The position numbers were made by a program, and so were the translations under genes. 41,728 bases of DNA. Source: Deltaproteobacteria bacterium (GTDB lineage: Bacteria; Desulfobacterota; Binatia; Binatales; Binataceae). The stretch is from the NCBI GenBank assembly GCA_019237115.1, contig JAFAHS010000402.1, forward strand, positions 1 through 41,728, in the 5' to 3' direction. This document shows positions 26,002-34,482 of this stretch, one piece after another (within the stretch, counting starts at the first letter, position 1; each line of letters begins with the position of its first letter). A model generated the notes under the pieces. That model was not told where the DNA came from. It searched no databases and worked only from the letters and a program-made list of their open reading frames with translations.

Positions 26002-26367
26002 TCAGTGGCAGATGCTGTTTATCTTTCGGACCAGGGTGCCGGCATCCACGGGCTTGCGAAAAAGTGCGGCAGCCTTCAGTTGGGATAGCTGGCTGTCAGA
26101 GGCCCAACTCGCTGTCACCACGATAACTGGCACCGCGGCGAGTTGCGGGTCATCCAGTTGGGCTTTACGAAATTGCCACCCATTCATCACTGGCATCATC
26201 AAATCCAGCAGGATTACGTCCGGTAGGGTGTCGGCGCCACGCAGTGCTTCGAGAGCTCGCTGGCCGTCAGTGGCCAGTGCAACTTCAAAGCCCTGGTACG
26301 CAAGCAGCTCGGACATAGCCTCGCCCGTATCCGCATCATCGTCCACTATGAGAATCCCAGCCACCAT
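26002..26367 (-). CDS. Stand-alone response-regulator receiver domain
   Basis: From ATG 26367 (AGGGG upstream) it gives 121 residues, just one CheY-like receiver. The acidic pocket is VDDDAD (8-13), the phospho-acceptor Asp55 lies in DVILLDLMMPVMNG, Thr85 is in VIVVTAS, and the conserved Lys105 is in LFRKPVD. There is no output domain and no histidine kinase beside it, so it probably acts through protein-protein contact in a phosphorelay encoded elsewhere. It converges with the split MFS gene, with 20 nt between the stops. An AT-rich upstream region with an inverted repeat may carry its promoter. Confidence 0.9.
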   Translation of the reverse strand: MVAGILIVDDDADTGEAMSELLAYQGFEVALATDGQRALEALRGADTLPDVILLDLMMPVMNGWQFRKAQLDDPQLAAVPVIVVTASWASDSQLSQLKAAALFRKPVDAGTLVRKINSICH

Positions 26368-26423
26368 GAGGCCCCTACTTGAAGATTTGTCAGCTTGAGC
26401 AAGCCTCTGCAAGCAAGAATTTA

Positions 26424-26472
26424 TAATTTGCATGCGAAGAATCGTCGCGTAGAAGGATATCCGCGCGACGAT
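26424..26472 (-). promoter_or_regulatory. Inverted repeat and -10-like box upstream of the receiver gene
   Basis: ATCGTCGCG (26441-26449) and CGCGACGAT (26464-26472) form a perfect 9-bp inverted repeat with a 14-nt spacer. Just downstream on the minus strand is TATAAA (about 26426-26421) in an AT-rich tract. The geometry fits an operator overlapping the -35 region of the receiver gene or a transcribed hairpin. No regulator gene adjoins it. Confidence 0.35.
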
Positions 26473-26573
26473 CCGCCATGAGATAGCAATTTATTTTTTA
26501 AATCGGTGAGTCGCTTCGTGTTAGGCAAAATTGGGTCGTGCGGTTTTCTTTAAAAGATCCAAAGCGCTGCGCT

Positions 26574-27233
26574 TCAGATCACGGTTGCTCCCAATTGGCG
26601 AATAAGCGCGAGCGCCTGCAGCGAGTCGATGGTCAATCCGGGAAATTGACTGGGCTCTATTCTGGCCCCCTCCAGCGTCGAATCTCGAAGATCCAGGGAG
26701 GTGAATTTGGCCTGTTCGAAGTCCACGTTGCGTAGGTCACAGTGTATGAACGCGGCGCGATCAAATATCGTGCGACGAAAGTCGGCGTCAGTCAGCACGC
26801 AATTTTCGAATCGCACGTTGGTCCACTTGGACCCTTCGCAGCGCGAAAACTCCGCCTTGCAATCCCTCAAGAGGAGCTCGGAACAGTTTGCGTTAATCAG
26901 CGAAATTCCGGTCAGCCGGCAGCCGAGAAACTCGATGCGGTGAAGGTGGGCGTTGCCCCACTCGGCGTTGCTCGCGTTGCATTTCTCAAGGCGCGAATCG
27001 AGAACCCGCAACCGGCTGAGCACGGAGCCTTCGAACGCTGACCGGCGGAACTCGCAGGTGTCAAAGACCACTCCGCCGGCCCGCGTATTGGCCAGGCTTG
27101 CATCGTTCACCAGCGAGCGCTCGCAACGCAGCTCGTCCTCGAGATACGAAAGCGAGGTTGCCTGGAGCGCGATTCCGTCCAGCGCCGGCTCCTCCACCAA
27201 ACCTTGCCGCTTGCGCTTGCTCCTGAGAACCAC
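26574..27233 (-). CDS. Pentapeptide-repeat protein
   Basis: The 219-residue protein consists largely of degenerate A(N/D)Lxx pentapeptide repeats. Examples are CEFRRSAFEGSVLSRLRVLDS, ANCSELLLRDC, CVLTDADFRRTIFDRAAF and CDLRNVDFEQAKFTSLDL, which predict a right-handed quadrilateral beta-helix. The tail IEPSQFPGLTIDSLQALALI is a capping helix seen in related proteins. The repeats are unusually rich in Cys at the inward positions. Pentapeptide proteins include DNA-mimic gyrase protectors (Qnr/MfpA), but most are of unknown role. The start is GTG at 27233, 15 nt after the ABC ATPase stop, so it is probably the last gene of that operon. Confidence 0.85.
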   Translation of the reverse strand: MVLRSKRKRQGLVEEPALDGIALQATSLSYLEDELRCERSLVNDASLANTRAGGVVFDTCEFRRSAFEGSVLSRLRVLDSRLEKCNASNAEWGNAHLHRIEFLGCRLTGISLINANCSELLLRDCKAEFSRCEGSKWTNVRFENCVLTDADFRRTIFDRAAFIHCDLRNVDFEQAKFTSLDLRDSTLEGARIEPSQFPGLTIDSLQALALIRQLGATVI

Positions 27234-27248
27234 GGCACGCAGGTGGCT

Positions 27249-28193
27249 TCAGGGGACGTCGCGCAATGCGCGGCCGGTCAGGGCCAGAAACGCGTCCTGC
27301 AAATTCGGTCGATGGAGGTAGAACTCAACCACCTGGCCGCCGTCGCGCTCGGCCATCCGCAATATCTCCGGCGCCTGGTCGACGCGGACCAGCGCGAGGG
27401 ACACCTTGGCGCCGTTGTCGCCCTCGCGAGTAAGTTCCCGCACCCCCTCGACGCCGTGGGCCCATTCCGGTGGGAGAGGGTTTGCGGTGGTCACTTCGAT
27501 TCGAGGTTCCGTTCCGGCCAGGGCGATGAGCGCAGCACTCGCACCTTCTGCGACGACTCTGCCGCGGTCGATTAGGATGACCCGGTCGGCAAGGCGCTCG
27601 ACCTCTTCCATGTAATGGGTGCTGTAAAGGATCGCCTCACCACGTTCGCGTGCGCGCTCGACGATCGAGAAAATTCGTCCACGAGATTGCGGGTCGACTC
27701 CGACGGTAGGCTCATCGAGGAGCAGCGCACAGGGACGGTGCATCATGCCGCAGGCCAGATTGAGCCGCCGCTTCATGCCGCCCGAGAATCCGCCGACTGG
27801 TTCGCGTGCGCGATCTGCCAGCCCCACCTCATCCAAAAGCTCGGTGGCACGCCCTGCGGCGACATCGCCGCTCAAACCCTGCATCCGCCCGAAGAAAAGC
27901 AGATTTTCGCGTGCGGTCAGGGTCGGATACAGCGCGATGGACTGGGGCACCAGGCCGAGTTTGCCACGCGCCGACGGCGACGAACCATTCATCATGATGC
28001 CACCAATCCGGACCTCACCCGAATCCGGCGGAATCACGCCCGAGAGGATTGACAGGGTAGTGGTTTTCCCGGCGCCGTTGGGTCCCAACAGACCGACGAC
28101 TTCGCCCGCGGAAACCTTGAGCGACACGCCGTCCAGCGCTACTCGGTCGCCGTAATGTTTACGAAGCTTTTCCGCCTCGATTCGCGGGTTCAT
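27249..28193 (-). CDS. ABC transporter ATP-binding protein (ABC-2 export type)
   Basis: The 314-residue ATPase has Walker A GPNGAGKTT (37-45), Q-loop LVPQS, signature GGFSGGMKRRLNLA, Walker B ALLLDEPTVGVD and switch YSTHYMEE. The roughly 90-residue C-terminal extension ends in EFYLHRPNLQDAFLALTGRAL, which marks the DrrA/NodI-type exporters that pair with ABC-2 permeases. No permease is adjacent. The likely partner is the ABC-2 permease at 22514-24229 on the same strand. It lies in a tight operon: the VOC gene is 21 nt upstream and the pentapeptide gene 15 nt downstream. Confidence 0.9.
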   Translation of the reverse strand: MNPRIEAEKLRKHYGDRVALDGVSLKVSAGEVVGLLGPNGAGKTTTLSILSGVIPPDSGEVRIGGIMMNGSSPSARGKLGLVPQSIALYPTLTARENLLFFGRMQGLSGDVAAGRATELLDEVGLADRAREPVGGFSGGMKRRLNLACGMMHRPCALLLDEPTVGVDPQSRGRIFSIVERARERGEAILYSTHYMEEVERLADRVILIDRGRVVAEGASAALIALAGTEPRIEVTTANPLPPEWAHGVEGVRELTREGDNGAKVSLALVRVDQAPEILRMAERDGGQVVEFYLHRPNLQDAFLALTGRALRDVP

Positions 28194-28214
28194 CTCGGGT
28201 CGCGCGCGGGCGGG

Positions 28215-28607
28215 TCAGGTGCGCTCGCGGTAGGTGACTACTTCAAGCAGGTTACCATCGACATCCAGAAAATACAGGCAGTCGTGATCACCCCAATCGA
28301 TGGGGCGGGCGGTTTCCACGCCGGCCGCGGCGAGGCGTTCGCGGGCCAGGGAAAAATCGGCATGGCTGACCCGGAAGGCGTGATGACCTTTCCCGAGCGG
28401 ACGGGCGATTCTTGCCGCTCGCTCCGCGGGCGCCAGCGGCGCACGCGCTACCGCGAACAGCGCAAGGTTCTGACCGCCGCAGTCGAGCAACACCTGGTCG
28501 CCCATCCGGGTAACCACAGTGAGCCCGAGTACTTCGGTGTAAAAGCGCTCCGCACGCTCGAGGTCAGTGACTTCGAGACCGAAATGATCGAGCCGCTCAA
28601 GCTTCAT
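28215..28607 (-). CDS. VOC-family (glyoxalase/dioxygenase fold) protein
   Basis: The 130-residue protein has two beta-alpha-beta-beta-beta modules of the vicinal-oxygen-chelate fold. The first begins LDHFGLEVTDLERAERFYTEVLGL with metal-ligand candidate His8. The second has GKGHHAFRVSHAD (His75 or His76) and ends DVDGNLLEVV (Glu122). A divalent metal site is therefore complete, but the reaction cannot be fixed among glyoxalase, antibiotic-modifying and isomerase subfamilies. It is the first gene of a three-gene operon with an ABC ATPase and a pentapeptide-repeat protein, which would be compatible with a detoxification or resistance role (inference). Confidence 0.85.
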   Translation of the reverse strand: MKLERLDHFGLEVTDLERAERFYTEVLGLTVVTRMGDQVLLDCGGQNLALFAVARAPLAPAERAARIARPLGKGHHAFRVSHADFSLARERLAAAGVETARPIDWGDHDCLYFLDVDGNLLEVVTYRERT

Positions 28608-28809
28608 GTCAGAAGGTAACCTGAATTTCGCAATCGCGATGCACTCGTGGCAGGCGGGCGGCCCGACACTCTCATGACCGGAAGTCCCATCGGCTCAAGT
28701 AGTCGCACCCGCTCTCTCCTAGTGACGGCGACTCACCAGCTCAGACGATGCGTCGAACCCTCTGCCGTTTCGGACCCTTCGTGCCGGCCGTTCCTAAAAA
28801 GGCTGCCGG

Positions 28810-31203
28810 TCACGCGGAGGCGGCTGCGACTGCGCGTTGCGCCAGGTCCGGCCGCCGCGAGGCGATTACCCGCTCCTTCTCGCGGTGAATAAACTTGGGA
28901 TCGAAAATCACGATCAGTACCGGTAAAATCGTCATCGCTCCGAGCATCGAGACGAACATCCAGACCGCCAGTAGCAGGCCCATCTCCGCATCAAACCGGA
29001 TACTGGACCAGTACCAGAACAGCACCGAGGCAACCAGCGTCAGGGCGGTGAAGGCAACCGCCTTCCCCGAGGTAACCAGCGCGTGATAGGTCGCATCCTG
29101 AATCTCGCGACCCAGCGCGAGTTCCTCGATGATTCGGCTCACGATGTAGATCGCGTAGTCAATTCCGAATCCAACCCCGACGGTCACTACCGGGAGCGTG
29201 TTGATGTTGATCCCGATCTCGTGCGCGCCCATGTATGCGTTGATCGCAGCGTTGGCCAACGCGAGCGGGAACAACAGATACAAGCCCGCCATGAACGAGC
29301 GGTACGTGATCAGCACGATGATATAGATAGTCGCGAAAGCAAGGATGTTGAGGCGCAGGTCGTTGTCAATTATCTCCTGGTTGGCGGCCGCCAACTGACC
29401 GATGATTCCGCCGCCCGGCTTGAACTCCACGCCGGGCACCTGATGGCTGGGATCCTTGAAGAACCGCTGCGTGCGCGCCACGATGCGCTGAACGTTCTCG
29501 CCCTCCCGGTTTCTACAATAGAGGGTTATCTGGGTGGCTTCGCGACGCGGCGTCAGGATGAAGGCGGTAGCGAGCGGAGATGAGCCTGCCAGAAACGACT
29601 GCAGAAGTGCGCCGGTGGTGCGCTTGCTGGTCGGCAGCACGCTCCATTTGAATTGAAATTCCTTGAGCGGACCCCCGCTGTTCGCCAGCTGATCGGCCAG
29701 CGAATATGAGCCACTTATTTCGGGGTCGCCCTCCATGTAGCGCTGGTATTCGTCCATCACGCGGTATAGCTGCGGGTCGTCGAGCACGGTGCGGCCCTGG
29801 AGTTCGACCACCACCAGGAACGGATCCACACCACCGAACTTACTCTCGATAGCCTTGGCCGCTCGATTGTAAGCGGAAGTGGGCCACAGATACGGCGTCT
29901 CAGAACTGGGGTCGCCGACCTTGAGACCGGTCCAGAAGAATGCACACAGCACGATCACGGCGACGGTGGCGAGCGTCGTCACGATCCGCCCGCCCGGCGA
30001 CAGCATGGGCCGGGCGATCGCCTCCAGCATCCGTTTGAAAACTCCTTTTTCGCGCCGCTCGATTACCTCGATGCGTGGCGGCTCGAGGTAATAGTAAACG
30101 ATCGGATTGAGCAGCAGCTCACTCACGATGATCGCCGCGATCCAGAATGAAGCCGTGATCGCGAGCTTCTGCAGAAACAGCACCGGCACCAGCAGGATGA
30201 CCAGCACGCCGAACGCGTCGGTCAGAATTCCCGACAGCGAGGGAACGAACAGCTCGGAGAACGCGGAAAGAATCGCCTTCTCCTTGTCGCGCAGCCGGTA
30301 ATACTCCTCATAGTACCGGTCGTGCATCTGTACCGAGTGGCTGACCGCGCGCGCGGTTATGAGAAACGGGATGACCAAAACCAGTGGATCGAGCGCGAAT
30401 CCGATCAGCCTGATGAATCCGAGTCCCCAGATCGCGCAGATTACCCCGGAAATAGTGGGCCGCAGCGCACCCCGCCAGTCGTGGAAGTACAAGTACAGCA
30501 GTACCCACAACGCGATCACGGTGACCATGAAAATTCTGAAGATCTGCGGCGTGTAGTGATAGACCCAGCCGTAGAGAATCGGCGGCCCGTACACGTAGAT
30601 GCGGACGCTCGAGTCTCGGTGGGGATCGACCACCAGCTTGTAGGTTTCTTCGAAGATCTTGCGATAGTCGAGCCGGCTTTCGAGGAAGGTCGCGGTTATC
30701 TTGGCGGCCTTCTCGTCCAGCGAAACGAATTGTCCGAAAACCACACCCGGGTTTCTGTGAACGTTGCTCTTGAGCTCCTCGAGTTCGCGCGGTGTTTTCG
30801 GGATTGCGCCTTCCGGCAGTATCGGCGCGTTCAGGATCACCCCGCCCGGAAGCGGTCGGAAGAAGCTTGCGTTGGTCAGCGAGCGCACCGAGCCATGCTG
30901 GACCCCGTACACCAGGTCCATGTCGCGGGTCATGGCGGCAACCTTGGCGATAATGTCGTGGGTGTAGATGGTGCCGTTGCGCGCCTCGACCATGATGGTC
31001 ACGGTGTTGGTGCCGCCGAAAAACTCCTCGTACTTGCCATAGGTTTTGATAAATGGATGATTCTTGGGGAGCAGGTCGCCAAAGCTGGTAACCAGCTGGG
31101 TCTGTGCCGCAAAATATCCGAAAAACAACGTCAGCGCGCCCAACACGAGCAACACCCTGAAGCGGCGCTCGATTATCCATTCACCGAATCGATACCAGGT
31201 CAT
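28810..31203 (-). CDS. MMPL/RND-superfamily exporter
   Basis: The 797-residue protein has two homologous halves with 12 predicted helices. TM1 is followed by a large periplasmic domain starting SFGDLLPKNHPF, then a helix bundle with RAVSHSVQMHDRYYEEY. The second half has TM7 and a periplasmic domain ending VPGVEFKPGGG. Its proton-relay region is VGFGIDYAIYIVSRI. The highly charged C-terminal tail is cytoplasmic. MMPL proteins move lipids or hydrophobic molecules across or out of the inner membrane using the proton gradient; HpnN-like hopanoid transporters are relatives. It lies 26 nt downstream of a YCF48-like lipoprotein, a pairing often seen with this exporter type. The cargo is unknown. 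Confidence 0.92.
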   Translation of the reverse strand: MTWYRFGEWIIERRFRVLLVLGALTLFFGYFAAQTQLVTSFGDLLPKNHPFIKTYGKYEEFFGGTNTVTIMVEARNGTIYTHDIIAKVAAMTRDMDLVYGVQHGSVRSLTNASFFRPLPGGVILNAPILPEGAIPKTPRELEELKSNVHRNPGVVFGQFVSLDEKAAKITATFLESRLDYRKIFEETYKLVVDPHRDSSVRIYVYGPPILYGWVYHYTPQIFRIFMVTVIALWVLLYLYFHDWRGALRPTISGVICAIWGLGFIRLIGFALDPLVLVIPFLITARAVSHSVQMHDRYYEEYYRLRDKEKAILSAFSELFVPSLSGILTDAFGVLVILLVPVLFLQKLAITASFWIAAIIVSELLLNPIVYYYLEPPRIEVIERREKGVFKRMLEAIARPMLSPGGRIVTTLATVAVIVLCAFFWTGLKVGDPSSETPYLWPTSAYNRAAKAIESKFGGVDPFLVVVELQGRTVLDDPQLYRVMDEYQRYMEGDPEISGSYSLADQLANSGGPLKEFQFKWSVLPTSKRTTGALLQSFLAGSSPLATAFILTPRREATQITLYCRNREGENVQRIVARTQRFFKDPSHQVPGVEFKPGGGIIGQLAAANQEIIDNDLRLNILAFATIYIIVLITYRSFMAGLYLLFPLALANAAINAYMGAHEIGININTLPVVTVGVGFGIDYAIYIVSRIIEELALGREIQDATYHALVTSGKAVAFTALTLVASVLFWYWSSIRFDAEMGLLLAVWMFVSMLGAMTILPVLIVIFDPKFIHREKERVIASRRPDLAQRAVAAASA

Positions 31204-31229
31204 CGCAATTGTTCGCTCAGGGTTTGTGC

Positions 31230-32387
31230 TCAGCCCCGGCCGGTGCAGAAACGCCAGGTCTTGCCGCCGTCTGCGGTATAGAGGATCACGCCGAAACCGA
31301 CGATCCAGCCATGCTTGTCATCGAAAAACCGAGCCTGCATGAGAGGTAGTGGCATGGATGGGAATCCGGCAATCGGCCCCCACGCTCCGTTGCCCTGGAG
31401 ACGCAATGCCGTGCCCGTAAGCCCGGTGGTTAGTCCGTTGTCCTTGCCATACAGATCGATCGAAAAGAGCGGATCGCGTGCCGGCAGATCAAGTCGCAAC
31501 TGTCCCGGCACCAGTGTGTCGGGTGGACCATCGGGCTGATCGGCCTGGTGCGCGAAGGTCCAGCTTTTGCCGCCGTCCGAGGTCTGAACTATGGTTCCGT
31601 GAATTCCGCACGCCGCGCCGTGCTGCGCGTCGCGGAATGAGAGTCCAAAGAAGCTCGGAAGGGTGAAATCCAGAAATCGGGGATCCTCGTTGGTGGCGAG
31701 CTCGTGCTTCCATTGCGGCATAAGCTCGTCTTGCTGTTCCTGCCAGGTTTTGCCGCCATTTTCGGTCGTCCAGATGCGGCCCATTTCCCCAACCACCCAT
31801 CCGTGGTTGGTGTCGAGGAAGGTGACGCCATAGTAGCTCGGCTCCTCGAAAGGCAGGGCGTAGTCTTTCAGCTCGGGGGGGAAGATGTGCTCCAACTGCC
31901 GCTTGAAGAAACTCTCACCACCGTCGGTGGTACTCAGTACCAATCCGCGATCCCCCACCATGAAACCGTGCAAACGATCGGGAAATGAGAGGGCGAAAAT
32001 ATATAGCTTGGTGCGCGTGTTGAGACGCTCCCAGGTCTTGCCGCCGTCGCGGGTACGCATGGCCAGGCCGTCCTGCCCGGAGAGATAGCCGTTCTCGGCG
32101 TCAACCATCTGGATCGCGAACACCGCCTCATGGGTTCCGATGTCGATGGGCTTCAAGTGACGGCCGTCATCTTCGGTCAGCAAGACCTTGCCGCGAGCGC
32201 CCACGATGAACGCGCGGTCGGGCCCAGTCGGCCAAACATCGAAGAACTTGTCTTGCATGGTAACCGGCCGATCGGGCAAGGGGGGCACCGCCACCTGCCG
32301 GTGGCAGGCGGTGGTCGTAAGCGCGGCAATCGCGAGCAGCAGCGTCACCGTCTGACGCAGGCGGATTCTAGGCATCATCCGATTCAT
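31230..32387 (-). CDS. YCF48-like (BNR-repeat) beta-propeller lipoprotein
   Basis: The 385-residue protein has a lipoprotein signal peptide ending in the lipobox LTTTAC (Cys28), so it is probably anchored in the envelope. The mature part is a series of photosystem-assembly-type YCF48/BNR repeats. Examples are GYLSGQDGLAMRTRDGGKTW, GFMVGDRGLVLSTTDGGESF, GWVVGEMGRIWTTENGGKTW, GAACGIHGTIVQTSDGGKSW and GWIVGFGVILYTADGGKTW, predicting a beta-propeller. In non-photosynthetic bacteria such proteins accompany RND/MMPL exporters, and here the exporter follows after 26 nt. A periplasmic adaptor or cargo-binding role is inferred. Confidence 0.9.
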   Translation of the reverse strand: MNRMMPRIRLRQTVTLLLAIAALTTTACHRQVAVPPLPDRPVTMQDKFFDVWPTGPDRAFIVGARGKVLLTEDDGRHLKPIDIGTHEAVFAIQMVDAENGYLSGQDGLAMRTRDGGKTWERLNTRTKLYIFALSFPDRLHGFMVGDRGLVLSTTDGGESFFKRQLEHIFPPELKDYALPFEEPSYYGVTFLDTNHGWVVGEMGRIWTTENGGKTWQEQQDELMPQWKHELATNEDPRFLDFTLPSFFGLSFRDAQHGAACGIHGTIVQTSDGGKSWTFAHQADQPDGPPDTLVPGQLRLDLPARDPLFSIDLYGKDNGLTTGLTGTALRLQGNGAWGPIAGFPSMPLPLMQARFFDDKHGWIVGFGVILYTADGGKTWRFCTGRG

Positions 32388-32461
32388 TAATTGGGAGTTG
32401 CCCTATACTCAAGCAAATGGGGGCACAGCGCAAGCACCTAAAACGCCCCGCCTACCGACTG

Positions 32462-33670
32462 TTAGAGGTCGGCCAGGAGCAGCCCGGTCAAATATTCGCC
32501 CTCGCCATGGCCGAGCAGAACCGGATGGTCCCGGCCGGGCCCCAGGCGCGCCAGGAGGCGCAGGTTCCGCCGTGCTTTCGCCTGCCCGATTCGCACGGCG
32601 TGAACAAAGTCATCGCCCCGGAAATGCGCGGAACAAGAGAAGGTCAGCATGCGCCCGCCCGGAGCGAGCAGTTTGATTGCGAGTGCGTTTAGTTCGCTGT
32701 AGAGACGTCCCGCCCGCTCGGCGTCCGCTCGGCTGCGGGCGAGCGGCGGCGGATCGAGCACCACCAGGTCAAATTTCCGGCTCGCGGCGGCCATGAATTC
32801 GCCCGCATCGAGGTGCACGGACTCGACCATTGCGGGGTCATATCCATTGAGCGCGAGGTTTCGGCTCAGTAGCCCGAGGGCCAGAGCCGAGGTATCAATC
32901 GCGACCACCTGTTTCGCTCCGCCGTGCAAAACGGCCAGCGTAAAGCCTCCACCATAACAACAGGCATCGAGCACCTGCGCTTCGGCGGACAGAGATGCGG
33001 CCAGGGCGCGATTCTCGCGCTGATCCAGAAAGGCACCGGTTTTCTGTCCGCGAGCCAGGTCGGCGACAAACTTGAGTCCATTCTCGGATCCGATGACTTC
33101 ATCGACGGCTTCGCCCGCCAGCAGCCCCAAGCGATCTTCCAGACCTTCCTGCTTGCGCACCGCGCCCTGACTGCGTTCCAGAATCGCACGCGGTGAAAAG
33201 CGTGGCGTCAGCGCGGCGACCAGTTCCTCGCGCATCGCATCCGCCCCCGCGGTCAGAAGCTGGACAACCAGGACGTCGGCGTAGCGATCGACGACCACTC
33301 CGGAGAGGCCGTCGCCGTCGCCGTTGAGCAAGCGAAAGGAATTGGTACCGTCGACGAGGAAGCGGCGCCGCAACTCGCTGGCTCGGTCGATTCGGCGCGC
33401 GAGGATCTCTGATAGTGGCGGAGTTTCGCCCCACGCCAGCATGCGGATGGCGATAACCGTGTGCGGGTTGTAGTAGCCCACCCCGATAAGGTCACCGCCG
33501 TAATCATAGACCTCGACCCGCGAGCCGGCGGCCAGGTTGGCAGGCTCCACGCGAGCAATTGCCTGAGAGAAAATCCACGGGTTCCCGCCCCGTACCGGAC
33601 CGTCGCGTCCGGCGCGCAGATAGATACGTCCGCACGCGGTCTTGGAAACTTCGGCGCCCGTCTCGCTCAT
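32462..33670 (-). CDS. rlmI: RlmI-like class I SAM-dependent rRNA (cytosine-5) methyltransferase
   Basis: The 402-residue protein has the RlmI architecture. It has an N-terminal PUA domain (IYLRAGRDGPVRGGNPWIF to about 75), a linker domain, then a Rossmann methyltransferase. The SAM motif is VLDACCYGGGFTLAVL, with the acidic VVAIDTSALAL, the catalytic DPPPLARSR loop and the catalytic-Cys segment MLTFSCSAHF. E. coli RlmI makes m5C1962 in 23S rRNA; the exact site here is inferred. The ATG at 33670 overlaps the moaC stop (ATGA). A much longer upstream extension of the frame runs antisense-like through moaC in another frame and is not protein-like. Confidence 0.85.
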   Translation of the reverse strand: MSETGAEVSKTACGRIYLRAGRDGPVRGGNPWIFSQAIARVEPANLAAGSRVEVYDYGGDLIGVGYYNPHTVIAIRMLAWGETPPLSEILARRIDRASELRRRFLVDGTNSFRLLNGDGDGLSGVVVDRYADVLVVQLLTAGADAMREELVAALTPRFSPRAILERSQGAVRKQEGLEDRLGLLAGEAVDEVIGSENGLKFVADLARGQKTGAFLDQRENRALAASLSAEAQVLDACCYGGGFTLAVLHGGAKQVVAIDTSALALGLLSRNLALNGYDPAMVESVHLDAGEFMAAASRKFDLVVLDPPPLARSRADAERAGRLYSELNALAIKLLAPGGRMLTFSCSAHFRGDDFVHAVRIGQAKARRNLRLLARLGPGRDHPVLLGHGEGEYLTGLLLADL

Positions 33671-34200
33671 CGGGCGGGCCAGGCCGATTCGCCAGGTCGG
33701 ATGAATTCCCCGCTCCGCCCACCTTGCTTGGAAACCAGACGAATCGCGCCGATCTCCATCGCTCGATCGATGGCTTTCGCCATATCGTAGATGACCAGTG
33801 CCGCCGTGCTGACCGCGACCAGCGCTTCCATCTCCACGCCGGTGCGAGCCTCGGTAGCGGCGCGGGCCTCGATTTCCAGGGTGGCTCGTTTTCGATCGGG
33901 CAGGAAATCGATCGCAACCACCTCGAGCGGTAGCTGATGGCACAACGGAATCAATTCATGGGTTCGCTTGGCGGCCATTATTCCCGCCAGGCGCGCCGCG
34001 GAAAGCGCCTCGCCCTTCTTTAAACTGCCACCGACGATCGCGGCGAGCGTAGCGCGCGCCATGGTTATCCGGCCGCGCGCGATCGCCGTGCGGCGGGTGA
34101 TGGGCTTTTCGCCGACGTCGACCATCCGGATGCGTCCGCGCGCATCCAGATGCGTGAGCTGCGCCGAAGCTTTCCTTGCCCCTGATTTCTTTGCGGCCAT
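33667..34200 (-). CDS. moaC: Cyclic pyranopterin monophosphate synthase MoaC
   Basis: MoaC acts with MoaA in the first step of molybdenum-cofactor synthesis, forming cyclic pyranopterin monophosphate. The 177-residue protein has all family motifs: the substrate/catalytic LCHQLPL segment (86-92), TGVEMEALVAVS (120-131), IYDMAKAIDR (137-146) and LVSKQGGRSGEF (155-166) with the catalytic Lys. I start it at ATG 34200 because the conserved LTHLDARGRIRMVDVG segment begins near residue 15. A perfect TATAAT lies 61 nt upstream. No other moa genes adjoin it; its stop overlaps the rlmI-like start. Confidence 0.95.
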   Translation of the reverse strand: MAAKKSGARKASAQLTHLDARGRIRMVDVGEKPITRRTAIARGRITMARATLAAIVGGSLKKGEALSAARLAGIMAAKRTHELIPLCHQLPLEVVAIDFLPDRKRATLEIEARAATEARTGVEMEALVAVSTAALVIYDMAKAIDRAMEIGAIRLVSKQGGRSGEFIRPGESAWPAR

Positions 34201-34260
34201 CGATTGGGAGCTTATGTTGACCCCTTCCGCGGATACAATAAACTGCGGGGAGCCGACCTG

Positions 34261-34289
34261 ATTATAAAACCAAGTAGCCAGAATGGCTG
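34261..34289 (-). promoter_or_regulatory. Candidate moaC promoter
   Basis: On the minus strand a perfect TATAAT -10 box (34266-34261) lies 61 nt before the moaC ATG. The hexamer 17 nt further upstream is CAGCCA, a poor -35. The 282-nt divergent region also holds TTGACC (34217-34222) 16 nt from TAAACT (34239-34244) on the plus strand, a weaker candidate for trxB. Confidence 0.45.
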
Positions 34290-34482
34290 GGCATCGGAAG
34301 TCTCTATTCAGAATAGGGCATGAGCGAGCTTCAAAATTACTCATGGACAGCTTTAAAGTCTCGAAAAATGGTTGGGCCTCTCCGCGGCACGCCCTTTGCT
34401 GCACTTGATTCTCAAAGGGCGCACTAATCCTGACGGACAGGACAGTGACCATCAGACCGCACAGGTTGCGGGCAAAACGGGC

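Noticed and set aside
33671..33943. N-terminal extension of the RlmI-like frame and, similarly, 34201-34662 for moaC
   Set aside because: The extra residues are low-complexity shadows of moaC and of the trxB region; family N termini fit the internal ATG starts.
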